Assembly: GCA_023418835.1 (NCBI GenBank)
Contig: JAEZYW010000038.1
Coordinates: forward strand, 1-24,534
Direction: 5' to 3'
Source: Bacillota bacterium
GTDB taxonomy: Bacteria > Bacillota > Clostridia > Tissierellales > Peptoniphilaceae
Length of the DNA: 24,534 nucleotides
Shown here: positions 1 through 8,585 of the stretch, piece by piece
How the letters are laid out: each line of letters opens with the position of its first letter
Numbering within the stretch: position 1 is the stretch's first letter
Program-made: the position numbers and the translations under genes
Notes under the pieces: model-generated
Told to the model about the DNA's origin: nothing
Databases searched by the model: none
The model's input: only the letters and a program-made list of their open reading frames with translations

Positions 1-1895
1 CCTATATACCAATTAACTTTAGTTATGGTTTGAAAAATGAGACTGTGGCTAAAATTGAAGAACAAATGGCAAATTTTGACGGTTTTTCTGTTTCTTTGGA
101 GCCAGTGCGTTACTACCCCCAAGGAGAAGGGGCATCTCATATTCTTGGATATATGGGTAAAATTTCTCAAGCACATGAAATTGAAGAATATATAAATAAG
201 AATAATTATAGTCCCGATGTTTTAATTGGAAAAACTGGAATTGAGGAGAGCTTTCAAAAGAACCTATATGGAAAAAATGGATACAGAAGAGTTGAAGTAG
301 ACTCTTTGGGAAATACGTCAAGGGTAATAGAGGAAACAAAACCTCAACCAGGAGACAACATTTATTTATCAATTGATTACAAATTGCAAAAAAGAGCTGA
401 AGAGTCTTTGGATTCTGTACTTAGAACCATTAGAACTGGTGGCACTGATAGAAGTCCATGGGGTGATTATGAGGTTGTAAGGTCCACTGACAAAGGAAGA
501 CCATATATAAACGCAACATCAGGCGCCGTTATGGCTGTAGATATAAATACTGGTGAAATATTAGCTATGGCAAGTTATCCTTCATATGATCCAAATCTTT
601 TTGCAACTGGAATTTCCACTGCAGATTGGGAGGGTTTGATACCTGAAACTCAAGCAGATCCATTGGCTCCAAGACCATTATATAATGTTGCCACACAAAC
701 TGCTATTCAACCAGGATCTACATTTAAAATGGTTACAGCTTTGGCTGGATTGGAAAAAGGATTAGATCCCAAATTAAAAATAAATGATAGAGGTTTTATT
801 ACAATAGGGGATACGGACTTTGGTTGTTGGCTTTGGAATCAACAAAAGGCTATGCACGGTCCTATGGATTTAGTTGATGCCATTAGAGATTCTTGTAACT
901 ACTATTTTTATTCTCTAGCTTTAGGTGAAAATCAAAAAACAGGGGAAAGTGTAGGAATTAAATTAGATATAACTGACATTTCTAATATGGCAAAAAAATT
1001 AGGTCTTGGAGATAAGACTGGAATTGAAATTAATATTCCTCAAGAAGCTACACCTGGAGTTCCAGATCCAGAAGTCCAATTAAATATTCAAAAATCTTCT
1101 TTGAGAAGATGGCTTGATAACAACTTAGATAGATTTTATACAGGAGAGGGGAATTTTGAAAGCGAGTTAAAGGAAAATACTATAGACGCAATAGTCTCTT
1201 GGATAGATCTTCCAGAAATTCCATCTCTAGATAGGGTTTATAAAGAACTGAATAAACTGAATATTGACGGGACTAAATATGTTACTGAAGGAAAAAGAGA
1301 CACGTTAGCAGACTATATAAAGTTTAGTCATTTAAATAGCGCGAAATGGACTTTAGCTGATACTGTTAATATTACCATTGGTCAAGGATTAAATTCTTAC
1401 ACACTATCCCAAATGACTAATTATGTAGCTACCATATCAAATGGGGGATATAAAAATAAGCTAACATTAATTAGCAATATTAAAAACTCTGACAATAGTA
1501 CCATTGAATTTGAGAATGAACCAACTATGGAGAGGATAGATTTAAATAACTACGGAAATTTAGAATATTTAAAACAGGGTATGTTACAAGCATCCCAGAC
1601 TGGATTAAATAAATCAGTTTTTGGCGAGTTTCCTGTTAAAGTGGGAATTAAAACTGGTACGGCTCAAAGAAGTGGAATTAATCCTATAACAAAAGAAACC
1701 TATGACAGTTTTGCATATGAAGTTGGATTTGCGCCATATGATAATCCACGAATTGCAGTGGCTACAGTCATTTTCCAAGGGGGTGCAGGTTCCAACTGTT
1801 CTCCTATAATAAGAGACATTGTTGCAGAGTATATGGGATTATATAGTATTAAAGAGGCAGATAATTTGCCTATAGAAATGGATATTATTCCTTAG
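1..1895 (+). CDS. mrdA: Penicillin-binding protein 2 (class B transpeptidase), 5' end outside window
   Basis: D,D-transpeptidase that cross-links peptidoglycan at the outer face of the membrane, usually with a SEDS glycosyltransferase (RodA). The frame is open to the first bases (reading YIPINFSYGL before the TTG at 30), so the gene starts upstream and the N-terminal membrane anchor is missing. Numbering from that TTG, residues 1-115 are the end of the dimerisation/pedestal domain and the rest is the transpeptidase domain. All three active-site motifs are visible: STFK (230-233, catalytic serine), SCN (288-290) and KTGT (541-544). Between SCN and KTG, residues about 340-440 form a long helical insertion beyond the core fold. 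The TAG stop lies inside the AGGAGGA ribosome site of the next gene. PBP2 of the elongation type fits better than SpoVD/FtsI because it neighbours the TIGR03960 gene, as mrdA does in Clostridia. rodA and minCDE, often found here, are absent. Confidence 0.9.
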   Translation, partial: YIPINFSYGLKNETVAKIEEQMANFDGFSVSLEPVRYYPQGEGASHILGYMGKISQAHEIEEYINKNNYSPDVLIGKTGIEESFQKNLYGKNGYRRVEVDSLGNTSRVIEETKPQPGDNIYLSIDYKLQKRAEESLDSVLRTIRTGGTDRSPWGDYEVVRSTDKGRPYINATSGAVMAVDINTGEILAMASYPSYDPNLFATGISTADWEGLIPETQADPLAPRPLYNVATQTAIQPGSTFKMVTALAGLEKGLDPKLKINDRGFITIGDTDFGCWLWNQQKAMHGPMDLVDAIRDSCNYYFYSLALGENQKTGESVGIKLDITDISNMAKKLGLGDKTGIEINIPQEATPGVPDPEVQLNIQKSSLRRWLDNNLDRFYTGEGNFESELKENTIDAIVSWIDLPEIPSLDRVYKELNKLNIDGTKYVTEGKRDTLADYIKFSHLNSAKWTLADTVNITIGQGLNSYTLSQMTNYVATISNGGYKNKLTLISNIKNSDNSTIEFENEPTMERIDLNNYGNLEYLKQGMLQASQTGLNKSVFGEFPVKVGIKTGTAQRSGINPITKETYDSFAYEVGFAPYDNPRIAVATVIFQGGAGSNCSPIIRDIVAEYMGLYSIKEADNLPIEMDIIP

Positions 1896-1903
1896 GAGGA
1901 ATT

Positions 1904-3745
1904 GTGAATAAAAGATTATTTGAAAAAATTTTAAAAAGAGTAGAAAAGCCTGGTAGATATATAGGCAGAGAAAAAAACTCTATCGTCAAAGATTTTGATA
2001 ATACTGATGTAAAATTTGCATTTTGTTTTCCAGACACATATGAAGTTGGGATGTCTCATCTCGGTTTGCAAATTTTGTATTTTATGATTAATCAAGAAGA
2101 GGATATATTGTGCGAAAGAGTATTTGCTCCTTGGATAGATATGGAACAGCAGCTCAGAGAGACTGAAACTAAATTATTCAGTCTGGAAAATCGAAGGGGT
2201 TTAGACGAATTTGATATAATAGGTCTTACCTTACAATATGAAATGAGTTATACAAATATTTTAAATATGCTAGATTTAGGAGGAATTCCTTTACTTGCTG
2301 AAGAAAGGGATGATTCTCATCCATTAGTTATAGCTGGTGGTCCTTGTGCATATAATCCTGAACCTTTGGCAGATTTTTTTGATTTGTTTATAATTGGGGA
2401 AGGAGAGGAAATTAATATTCCCCTTTTCCGTTTATATAAAGAACACAAAAATAAAGGATTTGATAAAGAAGAATTTTTAAAAGATGCTGCAAAGATGGAA
2501 GGAATTTACGTACCTTCTTTTTATGAAGTAAACTATAGCGAAGAGGGAAAGATCAAAAATTATAATAAAAAATACGACTTTTTACCAAATAAAATAAAAA
2601 AAGTTTATGTTAGCAAATTTGATGAAACTTTTCCATTGGACAATCTAATTGTGCCGTATCTGGAAACTGTACATCAAAGGAGTGTCGTTGAACTTTTTAG
2701 AGGGTGTACACAAGGTTGTAGATTTTGTGAAGCAGGATACATTTACAGACCTGTAAGAGAAAGAAATGAAGATAACATTGTTTCAATGATAAACAATCAA
2801 TTGATAAACACAGGCTATACCGAAGTCTCTCTTTCTTCACTTAGCTCATGTGACTATAGAAACTTAGACGTATTGGTAGATAAGTTAATAAGTGAGAATC
2901 CAGAAAGACAAGTTAGGGTTTCTCTTCCTTCTCTTCGAGTTGATTCTCTGTCTATTGACGTTTTAAAAAAGATAGAAGAAGTTAGAAAAACTGGACTAAC
3001 TTTAGCCCCTGAAGCAGGGTCCCAAAGAATGAGAGACGTAATTAATAAAAATGTTACAGAAGATGATTATGTAAAAGCCTTGGAATCTGTTTACAAAAGC
3101 GGTTGGTCTAAGATAAAACTTTATTTCATACTAGGACTACCTTTTGAAGAAAATGAGGATTTAGACGGAATTAAGGAATTAGGAGACATTGGTAAAAGAT
3201 TGTTCTTTAGTAGACCTAAAGAAGAAATTGTTGGTAATTTTCAAATTACCTTAAGCGGTTCTTGCTTTGTTCCCAAGCCATTTACTCCTTTCCAGTGGAT
3301 GAAACAAGATAATGAGGAAGAGCTTAGGGAAAAGATCTTTTATTTGAAAGACCAAATAAAAGATAAAAAAGTTAAATTCCAATACCACGACCCCAAAGTT
3401 AGTGTCTTAGAAGGATATATATCAAGAGGGGATAGGAAAGTCGGAAAAACAATTTTAAACGCCTTTAAACGAGGGGCAAAATTTGATGGATGGTCTGATC
3501 AATTTAAACCTGAAATATGGGAAGAAGCCATTCAGGAAGAAAATTTGCCCATGGATCTGTACAACTTTAGACCGCGTGAAAAAGACGAAGTTTTCCCATG
3601 GGATATAATTGATCCAGGAGTTTCAAAAGAATATTTATGGAGAGAATTAGAAAAAGCTAAAGAATGTGCAACTACAAAAGATTGTAGAGATGGATGTAAT
3701 GTTTGTGGCATCGAAAATTGTGAAATGAGGTTAGAATTCAGATGA
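1904..3745 (+). CDS. B12-binding-type radical SAM protein (TIGR03960 family)
   Basis: Radical SAM enzyme of unknown substrate, paired across Firmicutes with a TIGR03936/DUF2344 partner. Residues 35-180 form a cobalamin-binding-like Rossmann region (FPDTYEVGMSHLGLQ; the later IAGGPCAYNPEPLADFFD stretch is typical). The radical SAM core starts at about 255, with the 4Fe-4S motif C268-x3-C272-x2-C275 in FRGCTQGCRFCEAGY. The last 20 residues hold a second cysteine cluster (DCRDGCNVCGIENC), consistent with an extra metal site. The 613-residue length is normal for the family. The start is GTG at 1904 with AGGAGGA at 1894-1900, an unusually short spacing. The gene ends in an ATGA overlap with the next one, so the pair is probably translationally coupled. 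A role in tRNA or protein modification is often guessed but is not shown by the sequence. Confidence 0.88.
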   Translation: MNKRLFEKILKRVEKPGRYIGREKNSIVKDFDNTDVKFAFCFPDTYEVGMSHLGLQILYFMINQEEDILCERVFAPWIDMEQQLRETETKLFSLENRRGLDEFDIIGLTLQYEMSYTNILNMLDLGGIPLLAEERDDSHPLVIAGGPCAYNPEPLADFFDLFIIGEGEEINIPLFRLYKEHKNKGFDKEEFLKDAAKMEGIYVPSFYEVNYSEEGKIKNYNKKYDFLPNKIKKVYVSKFDETFPLDNLIVPYLETVHQRSVVELFRGCTQGCRFCEAGYIYRPVRERNEDNIVSMINNQLINTGYTEVSLSSLSSCDYRNLDVLVDKLISENPERQVRVSLPSLRVDSLSIDVLKKIEEVRKTGLTLAPEAGSQRMRDVINKNVTEDDYVKALESVYKSGWSKIKLYFILGLPFEENEDLDGIKELGDIGKRLFFSRPKEEIVGNFQITLSGSCFVPKPFTPFQWMKQDNEEELREKIFYLKDQIKDKKVKFQYHDPKVSVLEGYISRGDRKVGKTILNAFKRGAKFDGWSDQFKPEIWEEAIQEENLPMDLYNFRPREKDEVFPWDIIDPGVSKEYLWRELEKAKECATTKDCRDGCNVCGIENCEMRLEFR

Positions 3746-4395
3746 AAATCAGGGCATTTTATACAAGAAATGGGGATTTAAAGTTTATTTCACATTTGAA
3801 TACAATTAACTTATTGCAAAGAGCAGTTTTTTCTACAAACGAAGAAGTTGCCTTTTCTGAAGGATTTAATCCACACCCTATAATGAGTTTTGGAAACCCA
3901 CTGCCTTTAGGTGTCTCTAGCGATTTAGAAGTTTTTGATGTGGAATTTGTAAATGAGATAGACATCTCAGGTTTTACAAAAAAAATGAATGAGTATCTAC
4001 CAAAAGAGGTTCAAATAGTTAGGGCATACGGGGCAGAGGATTCAGATAGTATAAGTAAAATAATTAAAAATTCTGTATACGAATATACAATTTATACAAA
4101 ATTAGATTTGAGTAGTATCGATGTGGATATAGACGATGAATTAATAATTGTAAGAGAAAGAAAAACTAAAAAAAATCACCCTAGAGAATTTATTAGGGAG
4201 AACATAGCAAGTAACATTAAAATTTTATCTAAGTTTGAAAAAATAGACGAAGACACTTATTTGTTGGTAGCTCAGTTGGAAAATAGTGTAAATAAAATAA
4301 TTAATCCCGTTAATTTCATAAATGGTTTATTTGAAAAGTTAAATATTAAGGTGCCTATAGAGGATGTTTCAATTCATAAAAAGGATATGAAGTAA
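3742..4395 (+). CDS. TIGR03936/DUF2344 protein, partner of the radical SAM protein
   Basis: Small (217 aa) family protein whose function is not established. In many genomes it is adjacent to, or fused with, the TIGR03960 radical SAM protein, which suggests the two act together. The family signature is at the N-terminus: MKIRAFYTRNGDLKFISHL, then GFNPHPIMSFGNPLPLGVSS (residues about 41-60), followed by a weakly conserved alpha/beta domain with no evident catalytic motif. No signal peptide or membrane segment is seen, so it is probably cytoplasmic. Its ATG overlaps the TGA of the preceding gene (ATGA), and its TAA is directly followed by the GTG of the RNase E/G gene, so the three are likely one translational unit. 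Confidence 0.85.
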   Translation: MKIRAFYTRNGDLKFISHLNTINLLQRAVFSTNEEVAFSEGFNPHPIMSFGNPLPLGVSSDLEVFDVEFVNEIDISGFTKKMNEYLPKEVQIVRAYGAEDSDSISKIIKNSVYEYTIYTKLDLSSIDVDIDDELIIVRERKTKKNHPREFIRENIASNIKILSKFEKIDEDTYLLVAQLENSVNKIINPVNFINGLFEKLNIKVPIEDVSIHKKDMK

Positions 4396-5541
4396 GTGGA
4401 AGATCATAAAGATTTTAATTTTGTAGAAAAAAGAGACACTTATTTAATAATAGGCACAGTGAAAGATTTTTGCATAGCTGATTTTAAAATTTTTGATTTA
4501 GTTGAAAAATCAATTGTGGGGAATATTTATAGAGGAAGAATTTTAAATAAAATTAAAGGATTAAATGCTTATTTTGTAGACATTGGTCTAGAAAAAAATG
4601 GTTTTTATCAAGTAGACAGCGAGGAACATAAAGAACATTCAGAAGGTGAGGAAATTATACTTGAGGTCATCTCAAATGAGACAGAAGACAAGGGTCCAAA
4701 ATTGAGAAGGAAATACGAACTGAAAAGTGAGAATTTCATATTGACTCCCTTTGAAAAAAACATTAAAATCTCTAAAAAAATATCAGACAATGATTTTTTG
4801 AATTTTATAGAAAAAGATATTAAACCCGAATTGCCAAAAGAAGTGGGAATTGTAGTTAGGACAAGTGCATATAAAACCGATCATTTAGAATTAAAAAAAG
4901 AAGTCAAAGAATTGATTTCTAAATTTGAAATGTTAAAGCGTGAAGAAAACTTTTCTCCCACACCTAAACTGTTGATTGAATCAGATCATATCGCTGAAAA
5001 CATGAAGTTTACTAACAACGAGGACTCAATCTTCACTAATAACAAAGAAATTTATTCTAAGTTAATAAAAGATCCAAACAATAAAACCAAAGTAATTTAT
5101 GATAAAAATTTTAAAATTAAAAATATTCCTAAAGTTTTTAGCCAAATACAAGATATGTTTAAAAGAAAACTAACTTTAGATAATGGAATCGAATTAGTTT
5201 TCGACAAGACAGAAGCCTTGAATGTAATAGATGTAAATTCTAAAGGATTTCTTCACAAAAAATCTAAATATACTTTGGAAGATGTCAATGAAAAATCTTT
5301 GTTAAATATAATTAAACAAATAGTTTTTAGAAACATTTGTGGTATAATATTAATAGATTTCATATCTTTTAAAGACGATGCTTATCAAAAAAAGCTATTG
5401 TCGCAATTTCACAACATATCGAAATCTTTTAATAACCCACCAATAATTGTTGGATTTACAAAATTGGGAATTTTAGAACTGACAAGAAATAGAAAAACTA
5501 CAAATATAGAACTTGAGAAAATCGGAACTGACATATTTTAG
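4396..5541 (+). CDS. rng: Short ribonuclease E/G family protein without the zinc-link
   Basis: Predicted single-strand endoribonuclease for RNA processing and decay. The GTG start immediately follows the upstream TAA; AAGGA lies 10 bases before it. An S1 RNA-binding domain covers about residues 39-100 (GNIYRGRILNKIKGLNAYFV). The 5'-monophosphate sensor pocket is represented by VRT (R155, T156). Both catalytic metal-binding aspartates are present: D279 in NVIDVNSKG and D321 in ILIDFISF. The protein ends at residue 381, right after the LGILELTRNR motif, where RNase E/G normally continues into the CPxC zinc-link that joins dimers and then a C-terminal domain. The usual length is about 460-500. 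The next gene starts 8 bases later, so no hidden frame-shifted tail fits. In Clostridia this gene normally precedes rplU-rpmA; here pilB follows. It may be an active Zn-independent form or a degraded enzyme; both catalytic Asp residues favour activity. Confidence 0.8.
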   Translation: MEDHKDFNFVEKRDTYLIIGTVKDFCIADFKIFDLVEKSIVGNIYRGRILNKIKGLNAYFVDIGLEKNGFYQVDSEEHKEHSEGEEIILEVISNETEDKGPKLRRKYELKSENFILTPFEKNIKISKKISDNDFLNFIEKDIKPELPKEVGIVVRTSAYKTDHLELKKEVKELISKFEMLKREENFSPTPKLLIESDHIAENMKFTNNEDSIFTNNKEIYSKLIKDPNNKTKVIYDKNFKIKNIPKVFSQIQDMFKRKLTLDNGIELVFDKTEALNVIDVNSKGFLHKKSKYTLEDVNEKSLLNIIKQIVFRNICGIILIDFISFKDDAYQKKLLSQFHNISKSFNNPPIIVGFTKLGILELTRNRKTTNIELEKIGTDIF

Positions 5542-5549
5542 AGGTAAAA

Positions 5550-7007
5550 ATGTCTTATAAATTAAAGATAGAAGAACTGATTGAAAAAATCGAAAACAAT
5601 GCAAATAATAGCAAGGTAGTTGATTTAGATTTTGAATTTTTTATTAAAAATAGAGTTATACCTATTGATATAGGAGATGATTCTATTTTTTGTTTAAGTA
5701 TACATAAAGACTATAATACACTTTCTAATATTGAGTATATTACAAAAAAAGTTTGCCATATGGAAGAAGTAGACGAAAAGACTTTTGACAAAATATTCAA
5801 AAAATATTTAGACTCAATTAGGTATAACAATAAATCTTCTAAGTTACAGCTATTTTCAATTGAATCCAAAGATGACAACAAAAATATAGAAACAATCAAT
5901 TATCTCAATTCTTTAATAGAAAGAGGAATTCGTATGGATGTGTCAGATATCCATATAGAACCATATAAAGAAGCTATTAGAGTGAGGTTTAGAATAGACG
6001 GAAAACTAATAACTCAAAAATTCTTAAATAAAAATCTTTACTCAATTATCATCACTAGAATTAAGATTTTAGGGAAATTAGACATCTCCGAAAGGCGCCT
6101 TCCTCAAGACGGAAGAATTACTTTTCAATATGAAAATAGGGATATTGATTTAAGAATCTCAACCATACCCACGATATATGGAGAGAAAATTGCCATTAGG
6201 ATTTTAGATAGTGAGTTTAAATTTTCAAATCTAGAATCTCTTGGTATTGATTCTATTGACTTAGAAGTTATAAAAAGAGAAACTGAAAAATTAAATGGAA
6301 TGATTTTAGTCTGTGGACCCACAGGCTCTGGAAAAACCACTACAATATATTCTATTTTAAACAGAATTAATAGCGAAGAATTAAATATCGTAACTATGGA
6401 AGACCCTGTTGAATATAAAATTGATGGCATAAATCAAATCCAAATAAACTATAAAACTGGGTTGGAGTTTGTAAATACATTAAATCACATCTTGCGCCAA
6501 GACCCTGACATTATCTCGATTGGCGAACTCAGGAACGAAGAGACTGTTAAAACTGCCTTAAGGGCATCTATAACGGGACACTTTGTGGCTTGCACAGTTC
6601 ACACTTCAGATTGCATTTCAGCAATTTACAGATTGAAAGATATGCAAGGGGAAAGTTATCTTATCTCAAATGCATTAAAGTTGATTATCAGCCAAAGATT
6701 GGTAAGAAAATTGTGCGATCAATGTAAGGAAGAAGATTATTTGGAGTCTAGTTTATTTGGTGGAGTAAAAAAAGTATTTAAACCCAAAGGCTGTATTCAT
6801 TGCAATAATGGCTACAGTGGTAGAGTAGGAATTTTTGAAGTCTTGGAAGTGGATAGAGACATAAAAGTCCTTATTGAAAATGAATCAACTTACGACGACA
6901 TCCTGCAAGCTGCTAGAAAAAAAGGATTCAAAACCTTAAAAGAAAAGTTAATCGATAGTGTTTTGGAAGGAACCACATCTCTAGAGGAAATAATAAAAAT
7001 AATATGA
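5550..7007 (+). CDS. pilB: Type IV pilus assembly ATPase (GspE/PilB)
   Basis: Cytoplasmic hexameric ATPase that powers pilin polymerisation through PilC. The start ATG at 5550 has AGAGGT just upstream, overlapping the rng stop. Residues 1-110 are a divergent N-terminal domain, shorter than in most PilB proteins (485 aa overall against about 550-570). The N2 domain has the usual SDIHIEP and RFRIDG stretches (132-151). Walker A is GPTGSGKTTT (256-265), the Asp box includes MEDPVEY (283-289), Walker B is RQDPDIISIGEL (316-327) and the His box is TVHTSD (349-354). A zinc site is formed by C389, C392, C415 and C418. The zinc site and N-terminal domain argue for PilB over PilT. The normally GEIRDxET motif reads GELRNEET, an Asp to Asn change at residue 329. 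The last codon overlaps the pilC ATG (ATGA). Confidence 0.93.
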   Translation: MSYKLKIEELIEKIENNANNSKVVDLDFEFFIKNRVIPIDIGDDSIFCLSIHKDYNTLSNIEYITKKVCHMEEVDEKTFDKIFKKYLDSIRYNNKSSKLQLFSIESKDDNKNIETINYLNSLIERGIRMDVSDIHIEPYKEAIRVRFRIDGKLITQKFLNKNLYSIIITRIKILGKLDISERRLPQDGRITFQYENRDIDLRISTIPTIYGEKIAIRILDSEFKFSNLESLGIDSIDLEVIKRETEKLNGMILVCGPTGSGKTTTIYSILNRINSEELNIVTMEDPVEYKIDGINQIQINYKTGLEFVNTLNHILRQDPDIISIGELRNEETVKTALRASITGHFVACTVHTSDCISAIYRLKDMQGESYLISNALKLIISQRLVRKLCDQCKEEDYLESSLFGGVKKVFKPKGCIHCNNGYSGRVGIFEVLEVDRDIKVLIENESTYDDILQAARKKGFKTLKEKLIDSVLEGTTSLEEIIKII

Positions 7008-8212
7008 CCATGGAATTCAAAGTAAAATACATAGACGAATTTGGAAAACAAAATACTGGAATATTTAAATTTCAAAACGAGAGTGAATTAATTAAAGATT
7101 TAAAGTTAAAAAATTATAAAATACTAGATATAAATTCTTTTACTACACAATCTAGAGAGTTTGAAATTTTTAATAGGTCAAAGATTAAAGATAAAAAACT
7201 AACTGAATTTTTAAAACAATTTAGCATTTTATTAAAATCTGGCTTTGAAGTCAAAGAGGCTCTGGATGTCCTTTATAATCAAGAAAAGGATAAATACATA
7301 AAGTCTACACTTTCAAAACTTATTGATAGTTTAAATTCTGGAAATACTTTGGGGGAGTCCTTTAAAAATACAGGTGCTTTTCCAGATTTAGTATCTGGCG
7401 TAATTGAAGCAGGTGAACGCTCTTCTAACTTGCCAGAATCTGTTGAAATTTTATCGGAATATTTTGCTAATGAAATAAAAATTAAAGAAAGTATAAAAAA
7501 TGCCACTTACTATCCTGGAATCCTAATTGTTGTAACATTTATTATAGTAATTGGTATAGTCACTTTTGTTTTGCCAAATTACATATCATTGTTTGAATCC
7601 TATGAAAATCTAGAACTTCCAAGAATTACCAAGGCATTAATAAGTTTAAATACTCTACTGACAAAATACTTCTTTATAATACCAATATTTATTGGAGTAG
7701 TGGGAGTTTTAATGAGAATTTTTACGAAGAATTACAATCTCAAAGTAAAGTTAGCAAAAACCTTATTACATTTACCTTTAATTGGGAATTATATAACAAA
7801 TTTAGAGATGCAAAGATTTTCTGGCGTGTTCTCTTTACTAGCAAAATCTGGAGTTGATACTATGGAGATAATCGAGGTATCATCTCAATCCTTATCAAAC
7901 GCTTTTTTAAAAGAAAAAATGCTCTCAAGTAAAAATGACGTACTTAAAGGAAATTTTATTTACGATTCCTTTAAAAAAATTGAAGAACTTCCTGACATTT
8001 TTTTAAATTTAATTAACGTTGGAGAAACATCTTCCAATTTAGAAAAGACCATGAAAATTTCATATGAATACTTTAAAGATTTGACATTAGATCAAGGTAA
8101 AAAGTTCACAGCACTATTTGAGCCATTAATAATTATATTCGTTTCATTATTAGTAGGAACTATAGTAATTGGTATCGCACTACCTACTTTTAATATAGTT
8201 AATATTTTATAG
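7004..8212 (+). CDS. pilC: Type IV pilus inner-membrane platform protein (GspF/PilC)
   Basis: Integral membrane protein that couples the PilB motor to pilin extraction from the membrane. It has two homologous cytoplasmic GspF domains: about 65-165, with QFSILLKSGF and EAGERSSNLPESV, and about 268-370, with RFSGVFSLLAKSG and NVGETSSNLEKTM. Hydrophobic segments lie at about 171-192, 222-238 and 372-395, the classical three-helix layout. The 402-residue length is standard. The ATG at 7004 overlaps the pilB stop (ATGA); an in-frame ATG at 7010 is an alternative. The TAG stop at 8210-8212 runs into the AGGAGG ribosome site of the major pilin gene. Confidence 0.93.
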   Translation: MTMEFKVKYIDEFGKQNTGIFKFQNESELIKDLKLKNYKILDINSFTTQSREFEIFNRSKIKDKKLTEFLKQFSILLKSGFEVKEALDVLYNQEKDKYIKSTLSKLIDSLNSGNTLGESFKNTGAFPDLVSGVIEAGERSSNLPESVEILSEYFANEIKIKESIKNATYYPGILIVVTFIIVIGIVTFVLPNYISLFESYENLELPRITKALISLNTLLTKYFFIIPIFIGVVGVLMRIFTKNYNLKVKLAKTLLHLPLIGNYITNLEMQRFSGVFSLLAKSGVDTMEIIEVSSQSLSNAFLKEKMLSSKNDVLKGNFIYDSFKKIEELPDIFLNLINVGETSSNLEKTMKISYEYFKDLTLDQGKKFTALFEPLIIIFVSLLVGTIVIGIALPTFNIVNIL

Positions 8213-8225
8213 GAGGTTAGAAAAA

Positions 8226-8585
8226 ATGAAAAGAAAGCTTAAGGGATTTACGTTAGTAGAGCTGGTAATATGTATAGCTATCATTGCTATACTAGTTTCC
8301 ATAGCTATACCACAGTTTAACAAGGCTAGAATATCTGCCATAGCATCGACTCATAATTCCAACGTTCAATCTATAAAGAGTGCTGCGATTATGGCGTCTA
8401 TGGAAGATGAACAGGTGAATTTGAATGAAACTTGTGCTAAATATCTAGAAGGGGGCAAACTTCCTGAAATTCCTAAAGAAATAAGTTCTGGGTCATGGCA
8501 AATTTCAAAAAGCGACGATGGTAATATTGAAGTCAGTCCAGGCCTTGTAGAGGTAGTGGACGGTAAAATTAGTGAAAAGAGATGA
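8226..8585 (+). CDS. pilA: Type IV pilin, probable major pilin
   Basis: Prepilin of 119 aa with a short basic leader MKRKLKG, then the cleavage and methylation site G7/F8 and the hydrophobic polymerisation helix beginning FTLVELVICIAIIAILVSIA. Glu5 of the mature protein is present. AGGAGG at 8212-8217 gives the strongest ribosome site in the pilus locus, fitting high expression, and its position after pilC and before pilD suits the major subunit. The mature protein is only 112 residues. Its C-terminal domain carries one cysteine (C70), so the disulfide-bounded D-loop of Gram-negative pilins cannot form within one subunit; C16 lies in the helix. The gene ends in an ATGA overlap with pilD. Confidence 0.9.
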   Translation: MKRKLKGFTLVELVICIAIIAILVSIAIPQFNKARISAIASTHNSNVQSIKSAAIMASMEDEQVNLNETCAKYLEGGKLPEIPKEISSGSWQISKSDDGNIEVSPGLVEVVDGKISEKR

